From Rhodococcoides kyotonense (GTDB taxonomy: Bacteria > Actinomycetota > Actinomycetes > Mycobacteriales > Mycobacteriaceae), in NCBI RefSeq assembly GCF_900188125.1, contig NZ_FZOW01000007.1, positions 124,001 to 188,000 of the forward strand: a stretch of DNA of 64,000 bases, in the 5' to 3' direction. This document shows positions 24,730 to 32,795 of the stretch, in pieces. Both the position numbers and the translations under genes were made by a program. The notes under the pieces were generated by a model. The model was not told where the DNA came from. It searched no databases and saw nothing but the letters and a program-made list of their open reading frames with translations. The number at the start of each line of letters is the position of its first letter. Position 1 is the stretch's first letter.

Positions 24730-25398
24730 CTACTGGACCTCGGGAATCAGTGCCCCATCGAACAGAAGTCGATGGTTCGAATACTTTCTGCACACCCACA
24801 TAAACGCTCCCGGGGCCTCAGCTGCGTCATTCGGCATTCGTATCACTGTCATCGTCGACGACCGCAAACCCCGCGCGCATCTAGGGCATATTGCGTAAGC
24901 GCTCGAGGCTTCGATCCCTCGTCCCGGCGTACGTTCCCATAAAATCCCGGGGGCGATTCGACTCGGGATTGGTACGTCAGCCGGCATCAGGAACCGAAAC
25001 CAGACGGAGACTCCGAAAATCGCAAGGAAGAGAATACACAAAGCAAGCATGGTGAGAACTACGATCGGCAGCCTCGACACTGGATCGAAACGTGTCAAGG
25101 CAAATGCGAGAACGGTGCAGACAGCTGACAGCGTCGTCACCCAACTATCCGCAAAGAACGGCCGTCGAACGCGAGTCCGAACAATCTCGGTTTCGACGAT
25201 GTTGTCGAAGTGGCGGCCGATCGTCAGATCACCACCAACCGAGATGCTCCCTCCCGCAGCAACTCCATCGTTCGCAGTTACATCGCCATGAGGAGGTGGA
25301 TCGTTCGGCACCGCTGACTCTGCACGACCGCCGCACTGCGAACAGAACGGGCTCGTCGAAACGGTGCGCGGCGCGCAGCTGCATTCGTAATCGGACAT
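24730..25398 (-). CDS. zinc-ribbon membrane protein
   Basis: 222 residues from the ATG at 25398, preceded by GGGGGGAACC; an upstream ATG at 25425 is less likely. The N-terminal Cys pattern (CSCAPRT..., CSQCGG) is a zinc ribbon. It is followed by a Gly/Val-rich stretch (GGSISVGGDLTIGRHFDN), then two membrane helices at about residues 80-130 (TTLSAVCTVLAFALTRF, IVVLTMLALCILFLAIFGV). A cytoplasmic tail has a second CPRC...C set. No family function is known. It is divergent from the His-rich membrane protein/amine oxidase operon. Confidence 0.7.
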   Translation of the reverse strand: MSDYECSCAPRTVSTSPFCSQCGGRAESAVPNDPPPHGDVTANDGVAAGGSISVGGDLTIGRHFDNIVETEIVRTRVRRPFFADSWVTTLSAVCTVLAFALTRFDPVSRLPIVVLTMLALCILFLAIFGVSVWFRFLMPADVPIPSRIAPGILWERTPGRGIEASSAYAICPRCARGLRSSTMTVIRMPNDAAEAPGAFMWVCRKYSNHRLLFDGALIPEVQ

Positions 25399-25521
25399 GG
25401 TTCCCCCCATGAGTCGTTTGATCACCTGAGAAACAAATACACGACGGGTCCGACAAAGGTCGCCTCAGCCACCTTCCATCCTCCTCCCCGCTCGGGTAAC
25501 ACACCCCTCACAAGAGAGGCG

Positions 25522-25540
25522 AAAACCAGTAATGGTCTAC
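25522..25540 (+). promoter_or_regulatory. 19-bp motif shared with the IMPase operon promoter
   Basis: AAAACCAGTAATGGTCTAC lies 44 bases before the first gene of the amine oxidase operon. It differs by one base from 28851-28869, in front of the seven-gene operon. It contains ACCAnnnnTGGT, an inverted repeat, and GTCTA, which resembles half of a HutC-type GntR site. The GntR/UTRA gene between the two operons is the obvious candidate regulator. Confidence 0.65.
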
Positions 25541-25584
25541 CCCTACCGTCGGGAACACGGACAACGAACGGGAGGTGACCGACA

Positions 25585-25953
25585 TTGTGGATCAATCGCA
25601 TCGCCGCAGCTCTCGCGGTGTTGTCGGCGTACCTCCACCTCACGATGGACGGCGCCGGAATCGTGATTGTTGCGATGGCAGTACTGTGCCTGTTCTGTGC
25701 CGTCGACCTGTGGAGGTCACCGGGTAACCGCGCATGGGTGATGATTGCCGTGTCGAGCGCCGGGATGCTCCTCGCCCACGCGTCGTTCCCGGCCGGCCAC
25801 CACCACGTCGACCACGTCGCGAGCCACCCTGGCATGACCGCCGCGTCGGCCATCGCTGCAGCGGAACTCGTACTGGCCGCAGCCGTTGTCTTCTTCCGTA
25901 CCCGCAGGATCCCGCCTGAATTTCATCCGTACCGATTGCAGGAGCTTCGATGA
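25585..25953 (+). CDS. His-rich small membrane protein coupled to amine oxidase
   Basis: 122 residues from a TTG start with GGAGG at 9 bases. About four hydrophobic segments (IAAALAVLSAYLHL, IVIVAMAVLCLFCAV, AWVMIAVSSAGMLLA, AAELVLAAAVVFF) are predicted. A loop between the last two is rich in histidine (AGHHHVDHVASHPGM). The stop overlaps the amine oxidase start as ATGA, so the two are translated together. Because the oxidase needs copper to form its topaquinone cofactor, a role in copper delivery or membrane association is plausible, but this is inference from His content and coupling. No known family is recognised. Confidence 0.75.
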   Translation: MWINRIAAALAVLSAYLHLTMDGAGIVIVAMAVLCLFCAVDLWRSPGNRAWVMIAVSSAGMLLAHASFPAGHHHVDHVASHPGMTAASAIAAAELVLAAAVVFFRTRRIPPEFHPYRLQELR

Positions 25954-27893
25954 CCGACACGTTCGCGCCCGTCGCCACCCACCCGCTCGAACCGCTGAGC
26001 CCGCAGGAGATTTCGCAGGCGTCGGCGATCGTGATTCGCGAGCAGAACCTGACGTCGTCGGCGCGCTTCGTGTATATCGAACTGCACGAGCCCTCCAAGA
26101 CGCAGCTCGCCGATAACTCTTGCGACCGTCAGGCATTCATCGTCCTCCGCGACCGCCACGCGCATGCAACCTTCGAAGCCGTCGTCTCCCTCACGACCGA
26201 CCAGGTCGTCTCCTACGAAGAAATCGCCGACGCCCAACCGCCCATCACGCTCGAAGAATTCCTGCAGTGCGAGGACGTCATCAAGGCCGATCCGCGCTGG
26301 CAGGAAGCGATGATCAAGCGCGGGGTCACCGACTTCAGCCTCGCCATGGTCGACAAGTGGGCCAGCGGCCACACGATGGACGACGACAACCCCGGTGGTC
26401 GACGCCTCGCCCGTCCCCTGACGTTCGTACGCAGCGAGGCGCAGGAGAACGGCTATGCGCGGCCCGTCGAAAACCTCGTCGTGACAGTCGATATGGACAC
26501 GATGGAGGTCGTCGAGGTTGCAGATACCGGTGTAGTGCCGATCCCCCAGGCACCTGGCAACTACCTGCCCGGGTTCTACGAGCGGCCCGGCAACGTGCCG
26601 AAATTCACCGAGCAACGTGCACCGATGAAGACGATCGACATCAGGCAACCGGACGGTCCGTCGTTCACCGTCGACGGCCACTACGTCGAATGGGCGAATT
26701 GGCGCCTGCGCGTGGGGCTCACGCCGCGTGAAGGGCTCGTTCTGCACGACGTCAACTACGTCGACCGCGGTACTGTGCGACCGGTGATCCATCGTGCGTC
26801 GCTGTCCGAGATGTACGTCCCGTACGGCGATCCGGGCGACAGTCAGTGGAACAAGAACGTCTTCGACGAGGGCGAGTACGGACTCGGTGTGCTCGCGAAT
26901 TCGCTTCAGCTGGGCTGTGATTGCCTCGGCGAGATCCACTACTTCGACGCGTATGTCAACGATCAGGACGGGCAGCCGATCGAGCTTCCGAATGCGATCT
27001 GCATGCACGAGGAGGACTACAGCATTGGGTGGAAGCACACCGACTTCCGCGACAATCTCGGGCAAGTACGACGCAACCGTCGACTCGTCGTCTCGTTCTT
27101 CGCGACGGTCGGCAACTACGACTACGGCTTCTACTGGCACCTGTACCTCGACGGCTCGATCGAGTTCGAGATCAAGCTGACCGGCATCATCTCGACCGGA
27201 GCTATCGAACAAGGTCAGATTCCGGAGTTCGGCACACTCGTCGCACCGGGCCTGTACGGGCCGCATCACCAGCACTTCTTCAGCGTGCGACTGGACATGA
27301 AGGTCGACGGCGAGCGCAACAACCTGTACGAACTGGAAGCGGAAGCTGTCCCCGTCGGACCGGAGAACCCGCACGGCAACGCGTGGCGTCAGACCAAGCG
27401 ACAGCTGACTTCCGAGTCCGAGGCACAACGCGTCGCCGATCCGCTGAAGGCGCGCACGTGGCTGATTGCCAACGCCGACAAGACGAACAAGCTGGGCGGG
27501 CACATCGGGTACAAGATCGAACCGTCAGGAGCAGTCGCTTTGCCTCTGGCGCAACCGGGTTCGCAACAGGCGAGGCGTGGGGGATTCGCGACCAAGCACA
27601 TGTGGGCGACGCCGTACGCCGAGCGTGAGCGGTACGCGGCCGGCGAATACGTCGCACAGAACCCCGGGCACGACGGTCTCGTCGCATACACCGCACAGGA
27701 TCGATCGTTGGAGAACGCCGACCTGGTCATCTGGCCGACCATCGCCGCGCACCACGTCGTGCGCCCGGAAGATTGGCCGGTCATGCCGGTCAGTCACGTC
27801 AGCCTGCACCTGAAGCCAACGGGCTTCTTCGACGGCAACCCGATGCTCGATCTGGCGCCGGAGACCCCGAAGACCGGCGGACACTGCTGTTAG
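25950..27893 (+). CDS. copper-containing primary-amine oxidase (topaquinone enzyme)
   Basis: 647 residues, the usual length. The topaquinone precursor lies in TVGNYDYGF at about Tyr390, the catalytic base in FDEGEYG at about Asp306, and two copper ligands in HHQHFF at about His440/442. The N-terminal N2/N3 cystatin-like domains and the large beta-sandwich C-terminal domain are complete. It oxidises a primary amine to an aldehyde with release of NH3 and H2O2. It resembles Arthrobacter-type phenylethylamine/histamine/tyramine oxidases, and the exact amine is not readable. It is coupled by ATGA overlap to the His-rich membrane protein, and its promoter shares a motif with the seven-gene operon downstream. 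Confidence 0.95.
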   Translation: MTDTFAPVATHPLEPLSPQEISQASAIVIREQNLTSSARFVYIELHEPSKTQLADNSCDRQAFIVLRDRHAHATFEAVVSLTTDQVVSYEEIADAQPPITLEEFLQCEDVIKADPRWQEAMIKRGVTDFSLAMVDKWASGHTMDDDNPGGRRLARPLTFVRSEAQENGYARPVENLVVTVDMDTMEVVEVADTGVVPIPQAPGNYLPGFYERPGNVPKFTEQRAPMKTIDIRQPDGPSFTVDGHYVEWANWRLRVGLTPREGLVLHDVNYVDRGTVRPVIHRASLSEMYVPYGDPGDSQWNKNVFDEGEYGLGVLANSLQLGCDCLGEIHYFDAYVNDQDGQPIELPNAICMHEEDYSIGWKHTDFRDNLGQVRRNRRLVVSFFATVGNYDYGFYWHLYLDGSIEFEIKLTGIISTGAIEQGQIPEFGTLVAPGLYGPHHQHFFSVRLDMKVDGERNNLYELEAEAVPVGPENPHGNAWRQTKRQLTSESEAQRVADPLKARTWLIANADKTNKLGGHIGYKIEPSGAVALPLAQPGSQQARRGGFATKHMWATPYAERERYAAGEYVAQNPGHDGLVAYTAQDRSLENADLVIWPTIAAHHVVRPEDWPVMPVSHVSLHLKPTGFFDGNPMLDLAPETPKTGGHCC

Positions 27894-27903
27894 GCGACTT
27901 CGT

Positions 27904-27953
27904 CGCATGTGCGCGGAAATACATAGCCCGCTATGTATTTCCGCTCACATGCG
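27904..27953. terminator. 23-bp hairpin between amine oxidase and GntR genes
   Basis: 27904-27926 pairs with 27931-27953 with a single mismatch around a CCCG loop. It begins 11 bases after the amine oxidase stop and overlaps the last codons of the convergent GntR gene, so it can terminate both transcripts. No U-tract follows. Confidence 0.8.
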
Positions 27954-28697
27954 CGCAGCGCTTATCACGTTCAGCCGCGTCCGATCCGCGCGAAACAGGT
28001 CCACCGAATACTCGACGGGCCGCTCGGACTGGTCGTACCCGATGCGCTCGAGCTTGAGGATCGGCGTCCCCTCCGGCTGACCCAGCAGCGATCCGACCGG
28101 CGCGGTGACCATGGCCAGTTCGATCGACTCGTCGGCCATACACACCGAAATCCCCAGCAGAGAGCGCAGCGCCTCGTACACCGAATTCAGGGGCGTCTCC
28201 AGCACCCGAGCGCACATCGAACCACTGAGGTACATCTGCTCCAGCGACAAGGTGTCGCCGTCCGCAAATCGTAAGCGCAGCAACGACACAACGGGCCCGT
28301 CGCCCAACACCCTTGCAGCGTCCACCGAAGGACTGGCCATCCGCGCCGAGATCACCTTGGTGCCGTCGCGAAAACCCTGCTCGTGCAACATCTGTGGCAC
28401 ACCTTTGACGGTGTTCAAGCTTCGCAGCAATCTGCGGCTTTGACAGACCGACCACGCACTTTCCGGTGACGGTGATCCGGGCGCGACCGATGTCAGATAA
28501 GCACCGCCGGCACGCCCCTTCAGACGCCGGATGACACCGTCGCGTTCGAGCAGGTCGAGGGCCTTGCGGACCGTCGTACGGGACGTCCCGAGCCGCTCGG
28601 CCAGCTCACGCTCCGGCGGAAGCCGAGCAACCGACCGTTGCTCGAGCTCCTCGACGAGGCGCAACAACGCGGCATGGGTCTGCTCCATCAACAGCAC
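27945..28697 (-). CDS. GntR-family regulator, HutC/UTRA subfamily
   Basis: 250 residues. Winged helix at about 15-75: RLPPERELAERLGTSRTTVR, KALDLLERDGVIRRLKGRAG. The UTRA ligand domain follows (SLLRLRFADGDTLSLEQMYL, SIELAMVTAPVGSLLG, PILKLERIGYDQSERPVEYS, VDLFRADRTRLNVI). It lies between the amine oxidase operon and the IMPase/symporter operon and is divergent from the latter. The shared 19-bp motif in front of both is the best candidate operator. UTRA regulators usually sense a substrate or phosphorylated intermediate, which fits a pathway with two kinases. Confidence 0.92.
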   Translation of the reverse strand: MLLMEQTHAALLRLVEELEQRSVARLPPERELAERLGTSRTTVRKALDLLERDGVIRRLKGRAGGAYLTSVAPGSPSPESAWSVCQSRRLLRSLNTVKGVPQMLHEQGFRDGTKVISARMASPSVDAARVLGDGPVVSLLRLRFADGDTLSLEQMYLSGSMCARVLETPLNSVYEALRSLLGISVCMADESIELAMVTAPVGSLLGQPEGTPILKLERIGYDQSERPVEYSVDLFRADRTRLNVISAARM

Positions 28698-28850
28698 CGG
28701 CCAACCTCCTTGGATAACGTCAGGACAATCTAACCTGGCTCGGTCTCCTAAATGACCATCTACCTGCAGATTTACGCACGATTAACAACGCTGGTGTCCT
28801 ATGTCATTCCAACCAGGCCACGCGTTACACGCAGTTCACACACGACGAAC

Positions 28851-28869
28851 AAAACCAGAAATGGTCTAC
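28851..28869 (+). promoter_or_regulatory. 19-bp motif, second copy
   Basis: AAAACCAGAAATGGTCTAC, one base different from 25522-25540, lies 87 bases before the GTG start of the IMPase-like gene. Same orientation as the first copy. Confidence 0.65.
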
Positions 28870-28880
28870 GCGGATCGTTA

Positions 28881-28939
28881 CCCGTGTTCGGAAAGTGCCA
28901 GCCCATTGTCACTACCCACTCACGGGCGGCGAAGCCGCA
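28881..28939. repeat. degenerate REP-like element before the IMPase operon
   Basis: CCCGTG at 28881-28886 pairs with CACGGG at 28921-28926 with a weakly symmetric middle. The right end contains the 19 bases CACGGGCGGCGAAGCCGCA identical to 22801-22819. As in that copy, it ends less than 20 bases upstream of a translation start and so would be in the 5' leader. Confidence 0.5.
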
Positions 28940-28956
28940 TGAAGGAGCACACCACT

Positions 28957-29721
28957 GTGGAAGATTCCCGGTCGGCCCGAGCCTCGCTCGGCGTCGAGCT
29001 GGCCCGCTCGGCGGGTGAGATCGCTCGCCGCTGGTTCGACACCTCGGCCCTGACCGTCGAGGCGAAACAGGACGGTTCCCCTGTTACGCAAGCGGATCGG
29101 GAGATCGAGCAGCACATCAGAGCACAGGTTGCCGAGCAATATCCGAACGACGCATTCCTCGGCGAAGAATTCGGCGAAACAGAAGGAACTACCGGATACC
29201 GCTGGATCGTCGACCCCATCGACGGCACCAAGTCCTTCGTCCACGGAGTTCCGCTATACGCCAACCTGATTGCACTGGAGGAGAACGGCACCATCGTCGC
29301 CGGTGTCATCAACCTCCCCAGCGCGGATGTCCTGATGCACGCCGAGCGCGGCAAGGGATGCTGGAAAAACGGCAAGCAGGTTCACGTTTCGGACAAAACG
29401 GAACTCGATGGCGCCTACGTCATGGCGACGTGGCTCGAGGACTGGCATCCCGATTCCATCGTCGACCTTCAGTCCGCGGGCGCCGTCATCAGAACCTGGG
29501 GCGACGCCTATGGCTACATGATGGTCGCGAGCGGCCAGGCCGAGGCGATCGTCGACTACACCACGCAGGCATACGATCTTGCCCCCATGCCGGTCATCAT
29601 CGAAGAGGCCGGGGGCACGTTCACCTCGCTCGACGGAGCGCGAGAGTTCGACGGAGGCAACGGCATTGCGTCCAACGGCGCAGTTCATGACTCGGTTCTC
29701 AAAATAGTCAACCAAGGATGA
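28957..29721 (+). CDS. inositol-monophosphatase/histidinol-phosphatase-like phosphatase
   Basis: 254 residues from GTG 28957, chosen because GAAGGAG lies 9 bases upstream; an ATG at 28939 lies in the repeat element. FLGEEFGETEG, WIVDPIDGTKSFVHGVPLY and YDLAPMPVIIEEAGG are the three Mg-binding motifs of the IMPase superfamily (Glu, DPIDGT, and the C-terminal Asp). GTKSF with GVPL resembles HisN-type histidinol phosphatases. It hydrolyses a phosphomonoester of a polyol or amino alcohol. It heads an operon with two small-molecule kinases, a symporter and two amidohydrolases, so it probably acts on a phosphorylated intermediate of that route. It overlaps the next gene by ATGA. Confidence 0.88.
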   Translation: MEDSRSARASLGVELARSAGEIARRWFDTSALTVEAKQDGSPVTQADREIEQHIRAQVAEQYPNDAFLGEEFGETEGTTGYRWIVDPIDGTKSFVHGVPLYANLIALEENGTIVAGVINLPSADVLMHAERGKGCWKNGKQVHVSDKTELDGAYVMATWLEDWHPDSIVDLQSAGAVIRTWGDAYGYMMVASGQAEAIVDYTTQAYDLAPMPVIIEEAGGTFTSLDGAREFDGGNGIASNGAVHDSVLKIVNQG

Positions 29722-30005
29722 CGCACATGAAAGAGTACATTCGCGGCCTCGAACGACGGACGATCACCACGTTCTTCGGCGGCATCTACGCACTCGCTCT
29801 GCTCTTCGCTCTGTTCCCGCCGCTCTACATGTGGGGCAGCGGAATTCGCTTCGAGATCCTCGGCATTCCGTTCGCCATCATGTACTGGCTGATCAACGGA
29901 CTGGTCCTCGGATTCACCCTCTGGGGCCTCTACATCGTCGAGGACATCCGCGGCGAACTCGACGAGGACCTCCTCCCCGCTACCGCACCCCTGTCTGGAG
30001 AATGA
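29718..30005 (+). CDS. small two-helix membrane subunit of the symporter
   Basis: 95 residues. Two membrane helices (TTFFGGIYALALLFALF, IPFAIMYWLINGLVLGF) and an acidic tail. Small partners of this size precede many sodium:solute symporter genes. ATG 29718 overlaps the phosphatase stop; an ATG three codons later is the alternative. The symporter begins 2 bases after its stop with GGAG in this gene's 3' end, so expression is coupled. Confidence 0.8.
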   Translation: MTHMKEYIRGLERRTITTFFGGIYALALLFALFPPLYMWGSGIRFEILGIPFAIMYWLINGLVLGFTLWGLYIVEDIRGELDEDLLPATAPLSGE

Positions 30006-30006
30006 C

Positions 30007-31560
30007 ATGTTGATCATGCTGGGAATGCTGGCGATCTTCTACGCCATCGTCATCTTCATCCTCTACACCACGCAGCAGAAGTCCTCCCCCACGTTCGACG
30101 AGTACTCCGTCGGCGGCCGCTCCTACGGTCCCTGGTACGTCGCGATGAGTTACGTCAACTCGTGGTGGCCTGGATCGGTGTTCATCGCGTTCTTCGGACT
30201 CGCCAGCGGCGCAGGAGTATTCGGCCTCTACGGTCTCGCGTACTCCAGCCTCGGCGTCGCGATGATGTACTTCATGGCCACCCGCGCCTGGCGTTGGGGA
30301 GCGAAGTACAACCTCCGCTCACAGCCCGACCTCCTCGGTCTGCGCTTCAACTCGCGCGGCACCAAGATCGTCTCCAGCGTCATCGGCATCGTCTCGCTGT
30401 TCCCGTGGGTCGTCCTCGGCATGCAGGCACTCGGTGAGGTATTCCAGATCGCCAGCGCCGGAGCATGGTCCGTCACCACGTGCTTGTTCGTCGGACTCGC
30501 GGTCATCGTCATCCGCCAGTACTGGACCGTCAAGATGGGCATGCGCGGCCTGATCATGACCGACATGTTCCAGGGCATCGTCGCCTACGTCTTCTCTGCG
30601 GCCCTGTGCCTGATCCTGCTGTCCGGTATCGCCGGCGGTCCGATCAGCTTCGCCACCTTGGGAGATGTCGCCGACGAGTACCTGCGCGTCCCCGGTGACG
30701 GCGACTCCTACGGTCCGTTCTACCTGTTCGCCCTCATCTTCACCGGTGTCGTCGGATCGCTCTGCTGGCCGACGAGCTTCCAGCGTATCTACACTGCGGC
30801 CAGCGTCCGGGCGGTCAAGTCGGGCACCATCCGCACCGTCCTGATCTCGGGTGTCTTCTACTCGCTTCTCATGCTCGTCGGCATCGCCGGAACGGTCATG
30901 ACCGGCGTCGTGGATTCACCCCAGACCGGCTGGTTCACCATCGCGGAAAGCTACGGCGGAACCTGGCTCCTCGGACTCGCCGCCACCATGGTGTTCGCCG
31001 CATCCATGGGCCACATCGACGGCAGCGTTCAGGTCTGTGGCCTGCAGATCGCCAACGACCTCGTCAACTCCGAGAAGCGCCCGCTCACCGACAGCCAGCT
31101 CACCAAGGTGGCCAAGGGAAGCATGCTCGCGTTCATGGCAGCCGCGGCCGTCGTCGCCTACGCCACCTTCAACATGACGCGTCTGCAGCTCCTCGCGCAA
31201 ATCTCGTACCAGGGCGTCGTGCAGCTCGCGATCCCGCTGTTCCTCGGCGTCTTCTGGCGCGGCGGCAACGGCAAGGGCGCGGTCGCAGGCATGATCTCCG
31301 GCTTCACCGCCGCGCTCGTCCTCACCGCGATCTTCCCTGATGACATCCCCGGACTCGGCAGCCTCACCGGCGGCGTCGTCGGCATGGCGATCAACCTCGC
31401 GGTCTTCCTCATCGTCTCCAAGGTCACCGGCACGACGGCCGAGGAGAAGGCCCGCGTCGACGCGATGTTCGAGGTCGGCAAGCGTCCCACCCGCACCGCT
31501 CCCGCCGATCTGTCCCTCGAAGGCCAGATCCAGGAAATCGCCTCACCGGAGAAGATCTAG
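30007..31560 (+). CDS. sodium:solute symporter (SSS family)
   Basis: 517 residues with about 13 membrane helices. The family core is visible in FDEYSVGGRSYGPWYVAMSY, SWWPGSVFIAFFG, YNLRSQPDLLGLRF and the later GHIDGSVQVCGLQIANDLV. SSS proteins import proline, pantothenate, acetate, sugars or related small solutes with Na+. The immediate neighbours point to a nitrogen-containing polar solute. Its stop shares one base with the GTG of the M20 gene (TAGTG). Confidence 0.93.
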   Translation: MLIMLGMLAIFYAIVIFILYTTQQKSSPTFDEYSVGGRSYGPWYVAMSYVNSWWPGSVFIAFFGLASGAGVFGLYGLAYSSLGVAMMYFMATRAWRWGAKYNLRSQPDLLGLRFNSRGTKIVSSVIGIVSLFPWVVLGMQALGEVFQIASAGAWSVTTCLFVGLAVIVIRQYWTVKMGMRGLIMTDMFQGIVAYVFSAALCLILLSGIAGGPISFATLGDVADEYLRVPGDGDSYGPFYLFALIFTGVVGSLCWPTSFQRIYTAASVRAVKSGTIRTVLISGVFYSLLMLVGIAGTVMTGVVDSPQTGWFTIAESYGGTWLLGLAATMVFAASMGHIDGSVQVCGLQIANDLVNSEKRPLTDSQLTKVAKGSMLAFMAAAAVVAYATFNMTRLQLLAQISYQGVVQLAIPLFLGVFWRGGNGKGAVAGMISGFTAALVLTAIFPDDIPGLGSLTGGVVGMAINLAVFLIVSKVTGTTAEEKARVDAMFEVGKRPTRTAPADLSLEGQIQEIASPEKI

Positions 31561-32783
31561 TGCAATTTATCGACGACTTCAACGCCATGTCCCAGTTCGG
31601 CGCCACCGCAGCAGGTGGCGTCGACCGGGAGGCAGCGACGGCTGACGACGGTCGAACCAGGCGGTTCCTCGCCGACTGGTTCGATCGGCACGGCCTCACC
31701 ACCATCGTCGACGCCGTCGGCAACATGTACGGCACAGTCGAATTCGTCCCCGGCGCGCCGTATGTCCTCGTCGGCTCGCATCTCGACAGCCAGCCGACGG
31801 CCGGTAAGTACGACGGCGCCTACGGTGTCCTCGCCGCCGCCCACGCCGTGCAGGCCATCAAGGAGAAAGTCGCCGACGGCTCTCTCACGCCGCGATTCAA
31901 CGTCGCAGCCGTGAACTGGTTCAACGAGGAAGGCTCCCGCTTCTCCCCGAGTCTGATGGGCAGCGGGGTCTACATCGGCAAGTTCGACGCCGAGAACATC
32001 CTGAAGGTCACCGACCGCGCCGGCATCAGCGTTCGAGACGCATTGTCCGACATCGGCTTCCACGGCACTGGCACACAGCCCGAAGCCGTCTCCTACGCAG
32101 AGATCCACATCGAGCAGGGTCCGATCCTCGAGCACGAGGGCACGACCATCGGTATCGTAACCGCCAACTGGGCCGCACGGAAGTACTCGATCACCGTGCA
32201 CGGCGAGCAATCGCACACCGGCGCAACGCATATGGCACTGCGTCACGACGCGCTCGTCGGTGCCAGCAAGATCGTCGTCGCAGCCAGGGAACTGACAAAG
32301 AAATTTCCCGACGGCCTGCTGCTGGCCTCCGTCGGGCAGTTCGACGTGGAGCCCAACTCCCCCATCGTCGTTCCGTCGAAGGTCACGATGGCCATCGACA
32401 TCCGGTCGTCCGATCCCGAGGTGCTCGAGCAGGCCCACGCGATGCTGCTCGACGCCATCGCCGAGGAGACCGAGGTGCAGATCAGCATCGACACCTCGGC
32501 GCTGCGGCCGTCGACCAGCTATCAGACCGAGGGCGTCGAACTCGCCGAGAAGGCCGCCACCGATCTGGGCCTGTCGTATCGCACGATGCTGACGATGGCC
32601 GGTCACGACTCGGTGAACATGAAGGACATCGTCCCGACGGTCATGCTGTTCGTCCCCAGCGTCGACGGCATCTCCCACAGCGAGAAGGAGCTGACCCACG
32701 ACGCCGACCTGCTCGACGGCGTCACCATGCTCACCGAAACCGTCGCTCGCCTGGTTCGCGGCGATCTCGAGACCAGTTCGTAG
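31560..32783 (+). CDS. M20-family Zn-dependent amidohydrolase (N-carbamoyl-amino-acid hydrolase/allantoate amidohydrolase-like)
   Basis: 407 residues. Metal-binding motifs: VGSHLDSQPTAGKYDGAYGV (His and bridging Asp), NWFNEEGSRFSPSLMGSG (Glu pair) and EIHIEQGPILE. GEQSHTGATHM lies in the dimerisation domain, and the C-terminal AGHDSVNMKDIVPTVMLFVP carries the last ligands. This branch cleaves N-carbamoyl or ureido groups to give an amine, CO2 and NH3. With the amidase next door it suggests a substrate with a carbamoyl, ureido or amide nitrogen. GTG start overlaps the symporter stop. Confidence 0.92.
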   Translation: MQFIDDFNAMSQFGATAAGGVDREAATADDGRTRRFLADWFDRHGLTTIVDAVGNMYGTVEFVPGAPYVLVGSHLDSQPTAGKYDGAYGVLAAAHAVQAIKEKVADGSLTPRFNVAAVNWFNEEGSRFSPSLMGSGVYIGKFDAENILKVTDRAGISVRDALSDIGFHGTGTQPEAVSYAEIHIEQGPILEHEGTTIGIVTANWAARKYSITVHGEQSHTGATHMALRHDALVGASKIVVAARELTKKFPDGLLLASVGQFDVEPNSPIVVPSKVTMAIDIRSSDPEVLEQAHAMLLDAIAEETEVQISIDTSALRPSTSYQTEGVELAEKAATDLGLSYRTMLTMAGHDSVNMKDIVPTVMLFVPSVDGISHSEKELTHDADLLDGVTMLTETVARLVRGDLETSS

Positions 32784-32795
32784 AAGGAACATCAC

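Noticed and set aside
24895..24930. tRNA-like sequence gcttcgatccctcg
   Set aside because: It lies inside the coding sequence of the zinc-ribbon membrane protein and has no matching acceptor or anticodon stems.
25923..27503. 526-residue open frame on the minus strand
   Set aside because: Antisense to the amine oxidase with its topaquinone and copper sites.
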